Origin: Monosporascus cannonballus
Lineage: Eukaryota; Ascomycota; Sordariomycetes; Xylariales
Assembly: GCA_004154925.1 (NCBI GenBank)
Contig: QJNS01000049.1
Coordinates: forward strand, 248,001 to 312,000
DNA: 64,000 nt
Direction: 5' to 3'
Within the stretch, counting starts at the first letter, position 1, and the number at the start of each line of letters is the position of its first letter. The translations under genes and the position numbers were made by a program. This document shows positions 11,949-24,750 of the stretch, piece by piece. The notes beneath the pieces are model-generated. The model did not search any database. It was not told the DNA's origin and saw nothing but the letters and a program-made list of their open reading frames with translations.

Positions 11949-14900
11949 TACCCCTTTAATACCTTAAAACATTTACGGTATTAATTTTTACAACTTCTAA
12001 AGCCATAATTATCTATTTTATCTTTTTTTCGGCGATTAAATTTTCTTAATTGTCTAATTTTTCTTTTAAAATCTTTCGCAAAACGTCCTTCCGCTAATCG
12101 AAGGTTTTCGTAATATTTATTAATCTTAATTACTTTTTAAAGTACTTAAAAGGTTCGCGTAATAAGGCTTTCGTTAAACTATTACTTAATATATCGCTCG
12201 TAAACGTATAATCCATTTTAATTAAATTTCTTTTTACGGTTTATCGTAATTAATAATTATATATATTCATATACCGTAATTTCGTTATTAATAAAGTAAT
12301 ATCGGTGTTAATAAGCCGTACAGTTTATAAATTATTATATCAATATATTTGACGGTTTTATATTTAAAGTAATTTCTAAATTTTTAATTAATCGAAAATT
12401 AAATAAGATATTGTATATAATTTACGTAAAAAATATTAATTCCGTTTTTATTATAAAAATAATTATTATATTTTGCTTATTTACTTATTATCCTATTATT
12501 CTTCCAAATAAATTTATAACGTAAATTTAGAAATATTTTCGGTTAATTATATTATTTATAAAAAAGGCGTTATTTTAAGTATTTAATAAATTCTTATCTT
12601 CGAATTATAACGTTAACGTTTTGGTTCCGATTAAGTATAATATATTTCGGTCGGCAGCTTTATAATATACGTCGTTAAGATTTAGATTAAATCGGGCAAA
12701 TCGGGATACCGCAAAAAATACATCGGGTTGTATATTAACTATTACCAAAAAAATAGAACCGATTTCTTTTAATATTTATTAACAAAACCCAAATAAGCCA
12801 AATCAAAATTCGGCAATAATTTAATGCCAATTATAAGTACCTTTAGAAAACTATTTAAATTTTTTAGGTATTATATTAATTAACCTATTTATAAAATCGA
12901 ATTAAAATAACTATATTCTTTATTAAATTTGTTTTTAATTTTTTTAATACCAAAAAACTATCATAAATCCTTATCCCTTATTAATGTATACCGTTTTTAT
13001 TTTTATTAAATTAAGTAATTAAAAAAGCTTTAATCTTTTTAACGATATATTATAATAATATCGTCTATAAAAACAAATAAGCACCCTCTTATAAATAAAA
13101 TAACAAAGTTCGTAAAAAACGGAGTTAAGTTCTAATTTTTTATACGTTTTAATAAAATCCTTTTGTCATAATAAAAATAATTCCCTTAATCCATATAATA
13201 TTTTCCAAATTAGCAAAATATTACTATATTACGGATATGCTGGAAATATTTTTATATACATTTCGTAAAATCAGTTAATATTTATAAAAGCGTTTATAAC
13301 GTTATACTGCTTAAGTTTTAAGTCGAACTTAATCGTAATAACGATTAAAGTTCGAAACGACTTTTTAACGAAAATAACTGCATATATATTGTTATAAGAA
13401 GTTTCAAATTATTCATGATTTCGTATAATAAAACGGGTTCTATATTTTTAAACCCAATTATATTTATTAAATTTATACACATTTATCCATATATAATTTA
13501 AAACCTATTTCCCATTAGCAGAAAACTAATTAACGGCCTCCCAGGATTACATTGTTTTTATGGCTTTATAAATAAATTCTTTTAGTTTTACAAAATATTT
13601 CCTTTAACGGATATATATTTAATTTTTTATGTGCCTTATAGCCTTAATGGTAAACTACGTTTATATACCTGGTCTTATAACCTAAATACCATTTTATATA
13701 CCAAAGAATTATTATCTTTCGGATTAAAACAACGTATATTTCGGGTAATTAATTTCTTTAAATTTTCGCAATTTATCGACCGGTTATTGTACGCACTTAT
13801 AAAAAAATTAAACGTTTTATATTAAATACGGCTTTTTATACCTTTTATTCATTTCGGATAATACCTTTTTAATACGGAACATATTGGAAATTTACGTTTA
13901 TAATCCGTAAGATACTTTCGCTTTTTACCGTTATTCTGGGTTGAATAATATAAGGGGAGCCTAAGGTTACTTTTATTTTTTTCCGTCGGCGTAATAATCG
14001 TAATAATTATTAAACTAAACTTTAATAACGGTAAAAGTCCAACAAAAACCGGAAATAATTCGAATATAATAGTCGTATAAGGATAAATAATCCTTTACAA
14101 ATAAGCTTATTTTTCTTATTCTCTACGTATTTTATATTAATACCTTTTTAAAACCATTTTTGTTATTTAACCAGTAATTAAATTATTCCATTTAGGTTTT
14201 TATTTTTTTATATATAAATTAGATAATTATTGTTTTAATTAGATATTTTTACTTATCGCAATAATATTTGTAACTTTTTCTCTATAATATAAAAAAGTTG
14301 TCTTTAAAATCTTTAATATTACCTAAATAGGTAGCCTTTTTATTAAATTATAGGTTTCGAATAATAATAACATTACTAATTATTAACTTGCAGATTTCGT
14401 ACATATTTGTAAATTAATAAATTAACGAAATAACTTATTCATATTTTAAAATGTAATTTTTAAAAGTTTTATTTTTTCTTTATAGCGGCAACTATCATAA
14501 CGTAAATTATATAACCGTATATTCGTAAGTAAATTTGTTAAAGCTTTTAATTAAATATTATAACGCCGTTTTTGTATATTAGATAAATATAATAAATTTC
14601 GTATAAGCTTTATTAAAAAATGTATAATTAGAAGTACAGTTATATAAATATATTGCCGCTTTAAGGATATATATGATTAAAAACGAAAATAACTTAGTAC
14701 TATTTCGTATTATAATTATTTTCTTCTTAATTATATTTTTTAAATATTTTGCGCCCCTGTTTTAGGCTTTGGTATACGGTATTAAGGGCTTATGTTTAAT
14801 ATCAAAAGAAGGTAATTAAAATATATTTCGAAATTGAGAATTTTTTAACTTTCGTTATTGAATTTAATTATGTATAAAAAGACGTTATTTTAGTTTTTTA

Positions 14901-17048
14901 AGATTTCTAGGAAATATCAAAACGTTATAATAAATATATCTTGTTTTCGGTTTTTAAAGTAAATATCCCAAATAAAACTTAAGTATCTGTCGGCAGTAAA
15001 CATAGCGTATTTATATTTTTCAAAGTTTTTTTTAAAGTTTATAAAATCGATAACGATTTTTTATTTTAATTGAAATATTCCTTTTTTGGTTCGCAGCGTA
15101 TTAACGTTTGAACTTTCGCCTTGTTATATATTTAGTATTCGATTATTGTAAAAAATTTTAAACAAATTCCTTTTTTCTAAAACTATAATTATATAATTAT
15201 TTCGAGATCTAGATAACCTAATTTTAAGTATTACATAATACCGTTACCGGTTCGTAATAATTTTATTTTTTTTAAATTAACGTTTCGTTTATAAATAATT
15301 AAGGTTATATAAAATATTATTATGTTAATATTTTCGATAACGAATTAATTAAATCTATTTGTTAACGTAATAATTATTTAATTATATTTATTTTAAATGT
15401 AATTATTAATTCCTTTATTATTTTATTAGTACCTTTTTTTCGGAACTGCAGAAATAATACCAAATTATATGTAAAATTTTTGCAATAAGTTACGTCGTAT
15501 AAATGTAACGTTTTTATACCGTTAAGGTTTCGAATAATTATATTAACCTTTTCGTATCTTTTAATCGAGACGAAATTATTGCTTATGTATATTCCGTAAT
15601 CGTATACAGTAAATTTAAAGTTCAGGAATGTATTAATTAAATTAAAGATATATATCGTAAACTTTAAATTTAAAATCGTTAAATTTTTTAAAGAAATAAA
15701 ATAAAGTATTTATGAGGTTACTTTAATTAATAATTAAAAATTGTTTTAATATTAGTTATATTTTTATTAAAAATTAATTTATCTTTTATATAATAAATTC
15801 TTTTATATTTTTCGATAAGCGGTTAATTTCTTTCTTTAAAGATTAACTGGTAAAGATTTATCCTTAGATATATATTATCATGTTATTATTAAAACGAAAA
15901 CCTTTTAAAGCCTTTTTAAAGAATGCATAATAATAATTAAATAATATATGATAATTAATTAAGTATGTTTTATAATAGGTACCTTATATGTTTAATTTTT
16001 AACATTTTCGTTTATTACTATTTCGATCCGTATAAATATTTTTACGGTTATTTTATTTCGGCTTACGGCTTAAGAGTTTTCTTTACAGTTAAAAATTAAT
16101 ATTTTTAACGATTATTATAAATTTGTTGTAATTTAATAATTTAATAAAATCGTTATTATTTCCTAATAATTAATTGTATTATTAATAATTATTGCCTTTT
16201 TTATTATTTAGAAAATAATCGTTTAAATCCCGATAATAAAGGCTAATATTACATATAAATTTTTAACCTCTATAACAATTATTTTCGTTTTCAGAATATT
16301 ATATTATTATCTTTAAGCTATAACTTTTAACCATTTTACAATTTATTTATTTAGCTTTTTTTACTAATTTGCAAATTTACCCTAGCCGTTTACAGTATTT
16401 CCGTTAAATATTAATTAAGAATTTATTATCGTATCTTTTACCGAATTCGCCAAGGTTAATATATTGCTTTCGTAAGTTTTTTCCTAAAAACAAGCTAATT
16501 TTTTAATTATTAAAAATATTAACTTTAAAATGTATTTTGTAAAGTCGTTAATGTTCTTATAAAAGATATCGTATTTTTAAATTTTATAAATATATGCCGT
16601 AAAATCCTAATTATAAGCTTATTTATTTTCGGTCGTTATTTTAAAGATATTTATGAAATAATTTGTATAATCGATTTTTTCGGTAATTCTTCCGGAAACT
16701 ATAAATATAAACGAGAAACCGTTTGAGATATTAATTCGTATCGTATAACGGATTCGTTTTTTTATGTAAGAAATTATATTAGGTTTTATAGGTTTAACAA
16801 GCCATTAAAAACTTTAATCAAAATCGATATAATTCCAAGTATCGAACCCATATATTTTATATTAAAATTCGCCTTTAAAACGCTCTTCATCCTTAGATTC
16901 CTTACAAATAACGGCGGACGTTAATAATATAATTATTATTATTATTATTGGCGTATTTCGATAAATATAATTATTATATAACATATATTGTTTTCATAAT
17001 AACTAATTAATTAATATATGCCCTAGTTAAACGAATAAAACTTTTAAT

Positions 17049-17211
17049 TATTAAATATAAAGGATATTCGTTATATATATATTAATAACTAGTTGCAGGT
17101 GTTTGAAAATATGTATTGCACTTTAAGATAATCTAGTCCCGGAACATAAATGTTCCGATCAGAGAGAATCTTCCGTATATGGAGTGCTAGAGCACCTTCT
17201 GCTAGCTGACA
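17049..17211 (-). repeat. Copia LTR (5' LTR of the minus-strand element)
   Basis: The LTR begins TATTAAATATAAAGG and ends GCTAGCTGACA on the plus strand. It is the partner of 11,786-11,948. Read on the minus strand it starts TGTCAGC, the usual TG start. Confidence 0.82.
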
Positions 17212-17581
17212 GGAGCCTTAGAAAAGCCAAGTTTCGACCGAGCTAAGAAATTACGTAACTGGCTTAAAAAGCTTAAGAGCTCTGGTTGGTCAAAAGAACT
17301 TAAGCCAGTAAAATACCAAAAGAGTTAAAAAGAGCTCAAAAGCACTTAATTAAGAAAATATCGTTAAGCTGCAATAAGTATCTTAAGCCCAAATAAAGAT
17401 ATATATGTTTATTATTTTCATAGTTTAAATAATATTAGGTTGTGATATAACTTCGTTACTTAAAACATTTTTAGTATTACGAAACGTAATACGTTATTGT
17501 ATTTATTGTTCAGATTCCTACGATACTTCTGCCAATATAAACCCGTACGACTTAGGTTTAATAGTTGGTTAAACCGCCTAG
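17212..17581 (+). repeat. Truncated Gypsy LTR, target of the 17,582 insertion
   Basis: The sequence parallels the U3/R/U5 of the LTR at 17,582-17,997 but lacks roughly the first 50 bases. It ends AAACCGCCTAG, where the next element begins. The missing last 8 bases of this LTR (TCGTTACA) reappear at 24,383-24,390, right after the second CCTAG. The younger element therefore inserted into the end of this older LTR. Confidence 0.8.
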
Positions 17582-17997
17582 TGTTATGACCTAACGGTCT
17601 TGGCTTCTGGAAACGGTCGGGATCCTGAAGAACCAGACCCCAACCTAGCCAAGAAGTCACGTGACTAGCTCAAAGGGCTTAAGGGCCCTAACTGGTCAAA
17701 AGGGTTTAAGCCGGATAAGTACCAAAAGGGGCTTAAAAGGGCTTAAGAGAACTTAACTAGAGAGGTATCGTTAAGTTATGATAAATACCTTAAGCCAAAA
17801 TAAGGATATATACGTTTATTATTTCTATAATTTAGATAACTTTAATTTGCAATATAATGTCGTTACTTAAGGCATCCTTGGTATTACGAAACGTAATACG
17901 TTATTATATTTATTATTCAGATTTGCATAATACTTTTATTAATATAAACTCGTCGACTTAAAATTTAATAATTAATTAAATTATATAGTTTGTTATA
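17582..17997 (+). repeat. 5' LTR of the full-length Gypsy element
   Basis: The LTR starts TGTTATGACCTAACGG and ends TATAGTTTGTTATA. Its U3 contains several short GGGCTTAAG-type repeats. It is less mutated in U3 than the 3' LTR, which starts TATTATAACCTAACGG. Confidence 0.85.
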
Positions 17998-20900
17998 CGT
18001 TATAAGCTTTATTTAATATTACCATTAAATTCTAAGCAATATTTAATATTATCAAAATATCGATTAATATTTAAAAAATACTTATTTAATAACTTTAGGT
18101 TCGAATTCGGGAGTTGGAGAAAAAAGTTCGAAAACTCAAAGTTATGCCATTTACCTAAACCTTTTTCGTTCGTATAAAGCCCAAAAAGCCGGAATACTAT
18201 AATGGAAAAGGCAATTTTTAAACTTTTTTAATTTAGGCATAAATTTATTTTTGTTTTTTAGACCTTAATAATCTAGCGGATATAATTTTAGGAATAAAAG
18301 CATTCCTAACAGAAAATATAATTAATTAATTTAAGCCCATTATGAAAAATTCCTGGAAATAAAAAAGTCGAATAAAGAAAACTTTATTTATAAAATTTTT
18401 TTACTTTATACCAATTTCGAAAATAAAATGCGCGATAATTTCGACAATCCGGATAAAAAACGATTTACGGTCTAATAATTTTTACAACTTAAATAAAAAA
18501 AACCTATATCTAAATACGCCGTAACTTTTAAAAGTTTTACGGCTAAAGCAAAATAAGAAAACGACGAAATTAACGCCTTTATCGATATATTTTATAAAAA
18601 ATTAAAAGCTAATATAAAAATAAAATTATTCGGATTAAATAATTAATTGCTTTAAATCGGTATATCGTAAAAGTAATTAAAATTAACAATCGATAATTTA
18701 AAAAATAACCAAAAAAATAATACGTTTTACGTTCGGAATATAATAAATTTAACTAAGGGAAAAAACGAAACGCACTCCTTATTCTTTACGGAACAACGCT
18801 AGGACTTATAGAATTCGGCATTACCTATAGACAGGATTAGAACTAGATTAAATGCTTCAATTATGGCAAAATAAGATATAAGGCCTATAAGTACAAAAAG
18901 CCCAAAAAACCATAATAAGATAACTAAATACCTATACCGGAGGGATAATCCAGGAATAATTAAGGAAACGATAACAAAGTTATTAACATAATCCAAGCTA
19001 AGTACATATTAAGCTTATAACAAAAGGTCTAATAAGGATCATTACGATAAAAAATTTGACGAAAAATGCGAAAAATTAAAAAGCTGGCTTAATAAATATT
19101 ACGAACATAACAAAAAACATTATAAAAATAATTACGCAAACACCAGAATTAAACAGAAAAAGTATATCCCGGAACCCCTGATCGATATGGCAAAATATAC
19201 GCCATATACTGTCGACGACGAGAATATCCCGATTACGAAAAATGGAAACAGCATATTTACGAACAAATTACTCGTATATATTATAAGGGATTCGATTTTC
19301 CAAACCGTACCGGAAATAACAAAAACGATAAATAATAGTATCGACAGTTTTGAACCATAGCCCCAGAAAATATCCAGCAGTTAGCCGAAATAAAAAGCTG
19401 GTCCGAAAAAAAATAATACCCGCAAAAAGACTTTTTTTATTATTATAAATAATGTAATTACCAAACGGAAAAAAAATTAATCCAGCGTACGGTAAAAAAG
19501 CATCATTAAAAAGTTATTACGGATTTCCATTTTTAATTAGCATTTATTACAAATCTCCAGAAAAAAAAGTCATTAAAAAAATACGACAGTTTACGGAAAA
19601 TCTCTAAAACTATAGTCAAAATAACGTATAATAAGATATAATCGTAAATATAAAAAAACAATTTATTCGATAAAACAAATTATAAAAGTTTTAAAAATAA
19701 TTAATACGACTTAAAGGAACAGTACGCCGGCAATAACAATAAATATAATAACTTAACGCGTTAAATGAAAAAATATAAACAAAGTTCGACAATTTCGAAC
19801 ACGAATTAAAAAAACAGTTACCTATAAAAAAGCCGCAAAATAACGAAACCCAGAATAATCAAAAAGAATTCCCAAAAAGGATTTTAAACGCGACGATAAA
19901 AAACGTTAATAACCTTATTACCTTAAAAATACGTATCGAAACGTATTAATATACCGTAATAATGGATTACAAAGCTTTAGGCGGAAATTACATTATACCG
20001 GATATAATTAATAAGTTTAAATTATTATGGAAATATAAGTTGGAACCTTATATAACGACAAATACCAAAAGTTAGGAATTCGCTTACAATAACGAAAAAA
20101 TTATACGCGAAATTAATTACCTCGAGATTTTTATTAAAGAACGATATTAAACGATTAATTTTAATATTATTTTATTCGAGAATTACGATATAATCTTAGG
20201 ATTATTATAGATACGTTAATACGAAATTTTGATTAACGGCGGCATTAACTAGGTAAAATTCGCTTTACTTCCTATTAACAAACGAAAAAAAAATTAAGAT
20301 CTTAATACTTAATTAATAATAACAATAAATGCAAGTATAAAAATATAATAAAAATCTTATTACCTAAAAAGACAAAATACAAAAAACGGGTATTAAAAAA
20401 AATACGACGTATCGTTAGTATTATCAAAGTAAAACTAAAGCAATTAAATAACGATTTAAAATAATAAGAATAACAGCCCAAAAAATTAAAAATTCTAATT
20501 AATATATTATTATAATATTACAAATACAAATAGCTTTTTAAGAAAAAGCTTAATATAAAGTTATCAAAATATAGCGAATAAAATTATAAAATAATCTTTA
20601 AAAAAGGATTTTCGACAAAATTTTACCTTATTTATAATCTTAACAGAAACGAATTACGTACTTTTAGAGAATACCTGGAAAATCAGTTACAAAAAAATAA
20701 ATTCGACTTTTAAAGTTACCAGCAAAATACCTTATGTTTTTTGTATTTAAAAAAATAGGAAATTACGATTTATAATTAACTATCGACAATTAAATGATAT
20801 TATTATTAAGGATTAAATATTATTATCCTTAATTACGGAAATAAAAGACCAACTTTACGAACCCAAATAATTCATAACGTTCGATTTCAAAAATAAATAT

Positions 20901-23900
20901 AACCTTATTAGGATTAAAAAAGAATACGAATAAAAAATAACTTTCAAAACAAAATATGGATTATTTAAGTATTTAATTATATTAATAGGATTTACAAACG
21001 TATTAATAACCGTCTAACAAATAATTAATTGCGTATTACGAAAATACCTCGATATTTTCGTCGTTTGCTATCTCGACGACATTCTTATTTTCTCGGAAAC
21101 AAAAAAAGCATATATAAGATACGTTTATAAAGTTCTTTAAGTTTTACAGAACGTAAGGTTACTTATTAACGCAAAAAAAGTTAGTTCCGTATATAGGAAA
21201 TAAAATATCTAAAACATATTATTACTTTAAAACATATTAAAATAAATTCCAAAAAAGTCGTTATAATTATAAAATAACAAACGTTAATAACGGTTAAAAA
21301 GGTATAGGTATTCCTTAAATTCGTTAATTATTACAGGAAGTTTATTTAAAACTTTAGTAAAATAATTATACTCTTAATAAATTTTCCGAAAAAAAATTCA
21401 AATAAACGCCAAATACGGAAAAGATATTTCGGGATATTAAAAATGCAATTACCAGCAAATTAATCTTAATTATATATGATCTAAACCGTCTTATTAAATT
21501 AAAAACCGATATTTCGGATTAGGTATTAAGCGTAATAATCGAATAACGAAATAAACAAAACAAATTGCACTTTATTATATTTTTTCGTACAAATTAAAAG
21601 GAACAAAACTTAATTACGGTAGGCCGAATAAAAAATTTATAGTTATTATTATGGCATTTCGGGAATTTAAGCATTTTTTAAAAGAAAATTTGCATTAAAT
21701 CAAAATTTATACAGATTATTAAAATTTTACCCGATTTACCATAACCAAAAAACTTACAGGACGATAATTAAAATACGCGGAAAAATTGGCGAATTTCGCC
21801 TTTGTTATTATCCATAAAAAAATTCAAAAAACGGCAAAATAAACGCTTTAAGCAAATAATTAAATTTCGAAAAGAAATTAGTTAAAATTAACCATAAAAT
21901 TTTTGATATTATTATAAAAAGATATATACGCTTATAACAAATTACGGTAATTTGGGCAATATTTTTCGATATATATCAGAAACTTTAATAATATAATAAT
22001 AATTTTCTAAAACAATCAAAAAATAAATAAAATGCAAATTCTAGAAAAATACCAAAAAGATTTAGTACGAAAAATATACGAATATTAATTATACGGATAT
22101 CCAAAAATCCATAAAACCTTAAAACAACTTTAACGCATATATTTCTTTCTTAAAATAAAATTAATAATACAAAAAATTATACGGCAATATAATATTTACG
22201 TTAAAGCAAAAACTCGACGACATAAGCCATATAAAAAACTACAGCCATTATTAATTGCAAAACGACCACAATATTTAATTATATTTAACTTTATTATTAA
22301 ATTTCCTATATTAAAAATCCAGCTACAGGAATATATTACGATAATATTTTCGTAATCGTCGATCGATTTACGAAACTTTTCTATTTTTTACTATATTATA
22401 AAAACACAAACGCCGAACAATTAAAATATATTTTTTTCATATATATTTTTAATATATACAAATTACTAATAAAAATTATATTAAATAAAAAATCGATATT
22501 CGTATTAAAATTTATATAAAGCCTTATAGTATAAATCGGCTTAAATCACAAATTATTTAACGTATTTAAACCTTAGAAAAATAAATAAATAAACCGAATA
22601 AACCAAATTTTAAAAACTTATTTACGATATTATATTAATTATAAATAAAATAATTAGGTTAAAAAATTATTAATTGTATAATTAACTTATAATATTAATT
22701 ATTACGAAAATATTAAAATAATATTTACGAATATAAATTTTGTTTTTATTTTAAAAGTTTATAAAAAAGTACGTAATAACGGCCTAATTAATATCAAAAT
22801 AATCCTTACGTTAAAATAATTACGATAATTATATCAAAAGATAAAAACAAAATTAAATTTTATACGAAATCAAATAAATAAATATTATAATTAAAAATAA
22901 GTAAAAAGATTAACTTTCGAAAAAAGGGAAATAATTTTCCTCGTTACAAAAAATATTTAAACAAAACAACCTAGCAAAAAACTCGATTTTAAGTATATCG
23001 ATTTATATAAAATCGCCAAAAAATCTCAGAAAATAATTATTAATTAAAACTTTTATTAAAAGTTAAATTCTATTTAATTTTCTATATTTTTTATTCGAAT
23101 TAACAATAAATATAATTAATGTACATATAGCACAAAACGATATGGAAATAAAAAACGAATGGATATACGAAATAAAAAAAATTTCGATATATAAAAGCAA
23201 AACGGATTTACTTAATACTTAATTAAATAAAAAAAATATCTAGATTCCGAAAACATTTAGGAACCCGTTAAAAATCTTATTAACGCTTAGCATTTATTAA
23301 AAAACTTTTATTAATAATAATAGGCGCGTCCTAATTAAAGGTTAACCAGTTAATAACCGGGATATCGGGCTAATCGGCTATAGCTTGCGTTAACGTAATA
23401 ATTATAACGGCGGCTTTTAATTATTTTTATTCCTTTTCGAAACGCTTAAACTTTTTTATCGCCTCCGTACCTTGAATACCGCGGCGAAATATTTTAATTC
23501 CCCGTTAACGAAATTTTTTATTTTATTTTCGTAAACGATTTAAACGATTAAATAATTCGTTAAAATATTATTAAGCCTTTAAAAATTCCTTTTCGGTAAT
23601 ACGTTTTTTTAATTCCAAACGATCTTCCTTAATAACCAATTTACGGTATTTAAATTCGAAAGGACCAAAAAAATTACAGGGACCTCCGTAAGCGGTATAA
23701 AAAGTACATTTCCTTAAATTGCAATAGGTTTTGCAAATTTTGTTTTCAAATTTACAGCGGGAACAAAAAATATTCAAAAATATAATAAAACTAAGGTGGT
23801 TAATCCGTTCTGAAAAAACGAAAACGTTAATACGCTTACGAAATCTGGATTTTTTAATGCAACCTAACATGATAAATATGAAAAAAAAGAGTTACTTATC

Positions 23901-23964
23901 AAAAATCAATAGACAAATAATTTGATCTTTAAAAACAAAGATCCTAGAAAAGGAGAAATCGTAT

Positions 23965-24377
23965 TATAACCTAACGGTTTTAATTTCTGGAAACGATTAA
24001 AATCTTAAAAAACCAAACCCTAACCTAGCTAAAAAATTACGTAATTAACTCAAAAGGCTTAAGGGCCCTAATTGGTCAAAAGGGTTTAAACCGAATAAAT
24101 ACCAAAAAAGGCTTAAAGGGGTTTAAAAGGATTTAACTAAAAAGGTGTTATTAAGCCATAATAAGCACCTTAAGCAAAAATAAAAATATATACGTTCATT
24201 ATTTCCATAATTTAAATAATTTCAGCTTACAATATAATATCGTTACCTAAGGTACCCTTGGCATTACGAGACATAATACGTTACTATATCTATTACTCAG
24301 ATTCCCACGATATTCCTACCAACATAAACCTGTCGACTTAAGGTTTAATAGTTAGTTAAACCACATAGCTCGTCACA
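23965..24377 (+). repeat. 3' LTR of the full-length Gypsy element
   Basis: The LTR matches 17,582-17,997 over its length and ends CATAGCTCGTCACA, followed directly by the duplicated CCTAG. Differences between the two LTRs are mostly C/T and G/A, so LTR divergence cannot be used for dating. Confidence 0.85.
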
Positions 24378-24390
24378 CCTAGTCGTTACA

Positions 24391-24750
24391 AAAATGGTCG
24401 TAATAAAAACAGCTAAAAGATTAAATAGATTAAATTACATAATAAATTACGAATTCGCTAATAATAAATTAATAAACTAGATTATTAACTTATTAAAACT
24501 AAGTCAATAAATCGGATTATTAACTTATTAGTAATAAGATAATAAGCCGAAATAGATATATTTATATTTATTTTTTTATATTTTTAAAACCAAATTATTT
24601 ATAATATATAATTTCGTTATTCAATATATTTTTGATATTACGAAACGTAATTAAGTTATTTATTATTAAAAACCTTACTGTATTTCTATTAATATAAACC
24701 CGTACGATTAAGGTTTAATCGTTGGATAAACCTCCTAGCCGTCACAAATA
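24391..24750 (+). repeat. Gypsy LTR relic with type-1 U3, right edge of the desert
   Basis: The stretch 24,440-24,560 carries the TTATTAACTTATTAG/GCCGRAATAG-like short repeats also found in the minus-orientation LTR at 985-1,173. The stretch 24,590-24,750 is the conserved LTR module and ends AACCTCCTAGCCGTCACA. Normal-composition sequence starts right after it. Confidence 0.68.

Larger units (their letters stand above)
11786..17211 (-). mobile_element. Ty1/Copia retrotransposon, RIP-degraded
   Basis: Two similar 163-bp terminal repeats lie at 11,786-11,948 and 17,049-17,211. Each ends CTGACA and carries the shared core TGTTCCGATCA. The interior reads as Copia pol on the minus strand. FIDDIIIIY at 13,060-13,071 and just below is the reverse transcriptase active site. 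KYRTRFIIRNHEQFETSYN lies upstream around 13,400-13,490. A later segment at 12,629-12,730 reads QPDVFFAVSRFARFNLN, the conserved region before RNase H. Stops interrupt all frames. The flanking bases TTATT and GGAGC do not match, so no target-site duplication is visible. Confidence 0.82.
17582..24377 (+). mobile_element. Full-length Ty3/Gypsy retrotransposon, RIP-degraded, CCTAG target duplication
   Basis: Two LTRs of about 410-416 bp (17,582-17,997 and about 23,965-24,377) enclose a 6-kb interior. CCTAG at 17,577-17,581 and at 24,378-24,382 is a perfect 5-bp target-site duplication. The interior reads on the plus strand in Gypsy order. First is a gag region, then a retropepsin-like stretch at 19,960-20,290 (YDIILGLL). 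Reverse transcriptase includes FIINYRQLND, and its active site YLDDILIFS starts at 21,069. RNase H follows near 21,490 (LKTDISD). The integrase zinc region lies near 22,090-22,250 (KAKTRRHKPYKKLQPL), and the integrase core follows from 22,290 with VIVDRFTKLFYF. Stops and frameshifts abound. A purine-rich AAAAGGAGAAAT precedes the 3' LTR. Confidence 0.9.
1..24750. other. AT-rich, RIP-degraded transposon desert
   Basis: The whole block is made of A/T-dominated sequence with almost no frame open for more than 100 codons, while CpG steps such as acg and cgt remain common. CpA/TpG loss with CpG retention is the pattern left by repeat-induced point mutation in ascomycetes. Retroelement protein traces can be read through many stop codons in several sub-blocks listed separately. 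Composition changes sharply near position 24,750, after the last LTR relic. No host gene is supported inside this block. Confidence 0.93.

Noticed and set aside
13631..13825. Plus-strand open frame of 64 codons in the Copia interior
   Set aside because: It is antisense to readable Copia pol and has no motif of its own.
23571..23870. Minus-strand open frame of 99 codons with several cysteines
   Set aside because: It lies antisense within the post-integrase region of the full-length Gypsy copy, and homologous sequence occurs near 1,200-1,350. The cysteine-rich look is a by-product of the degraded element.
2640..24750. Possible rRNA, tRNA or CRISPR-like arrays in the AT-rich desert
   Set aside because: No rRNA core or tRNA stem set was seen, and the direct repeats present are LTR parts or the 52-bp minisatellite. 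CRISPR arrays are not expected in a fungal nucleus.
1..24750. AT-rich block as mitochondrial DNA or a centromere
   Set aside because: It has LTR retroelements with RIP decay and no mitochondrial genes. A centromere cannot be excluded, but nothing in the sequence distinguishes it from an ordinary RIP island.
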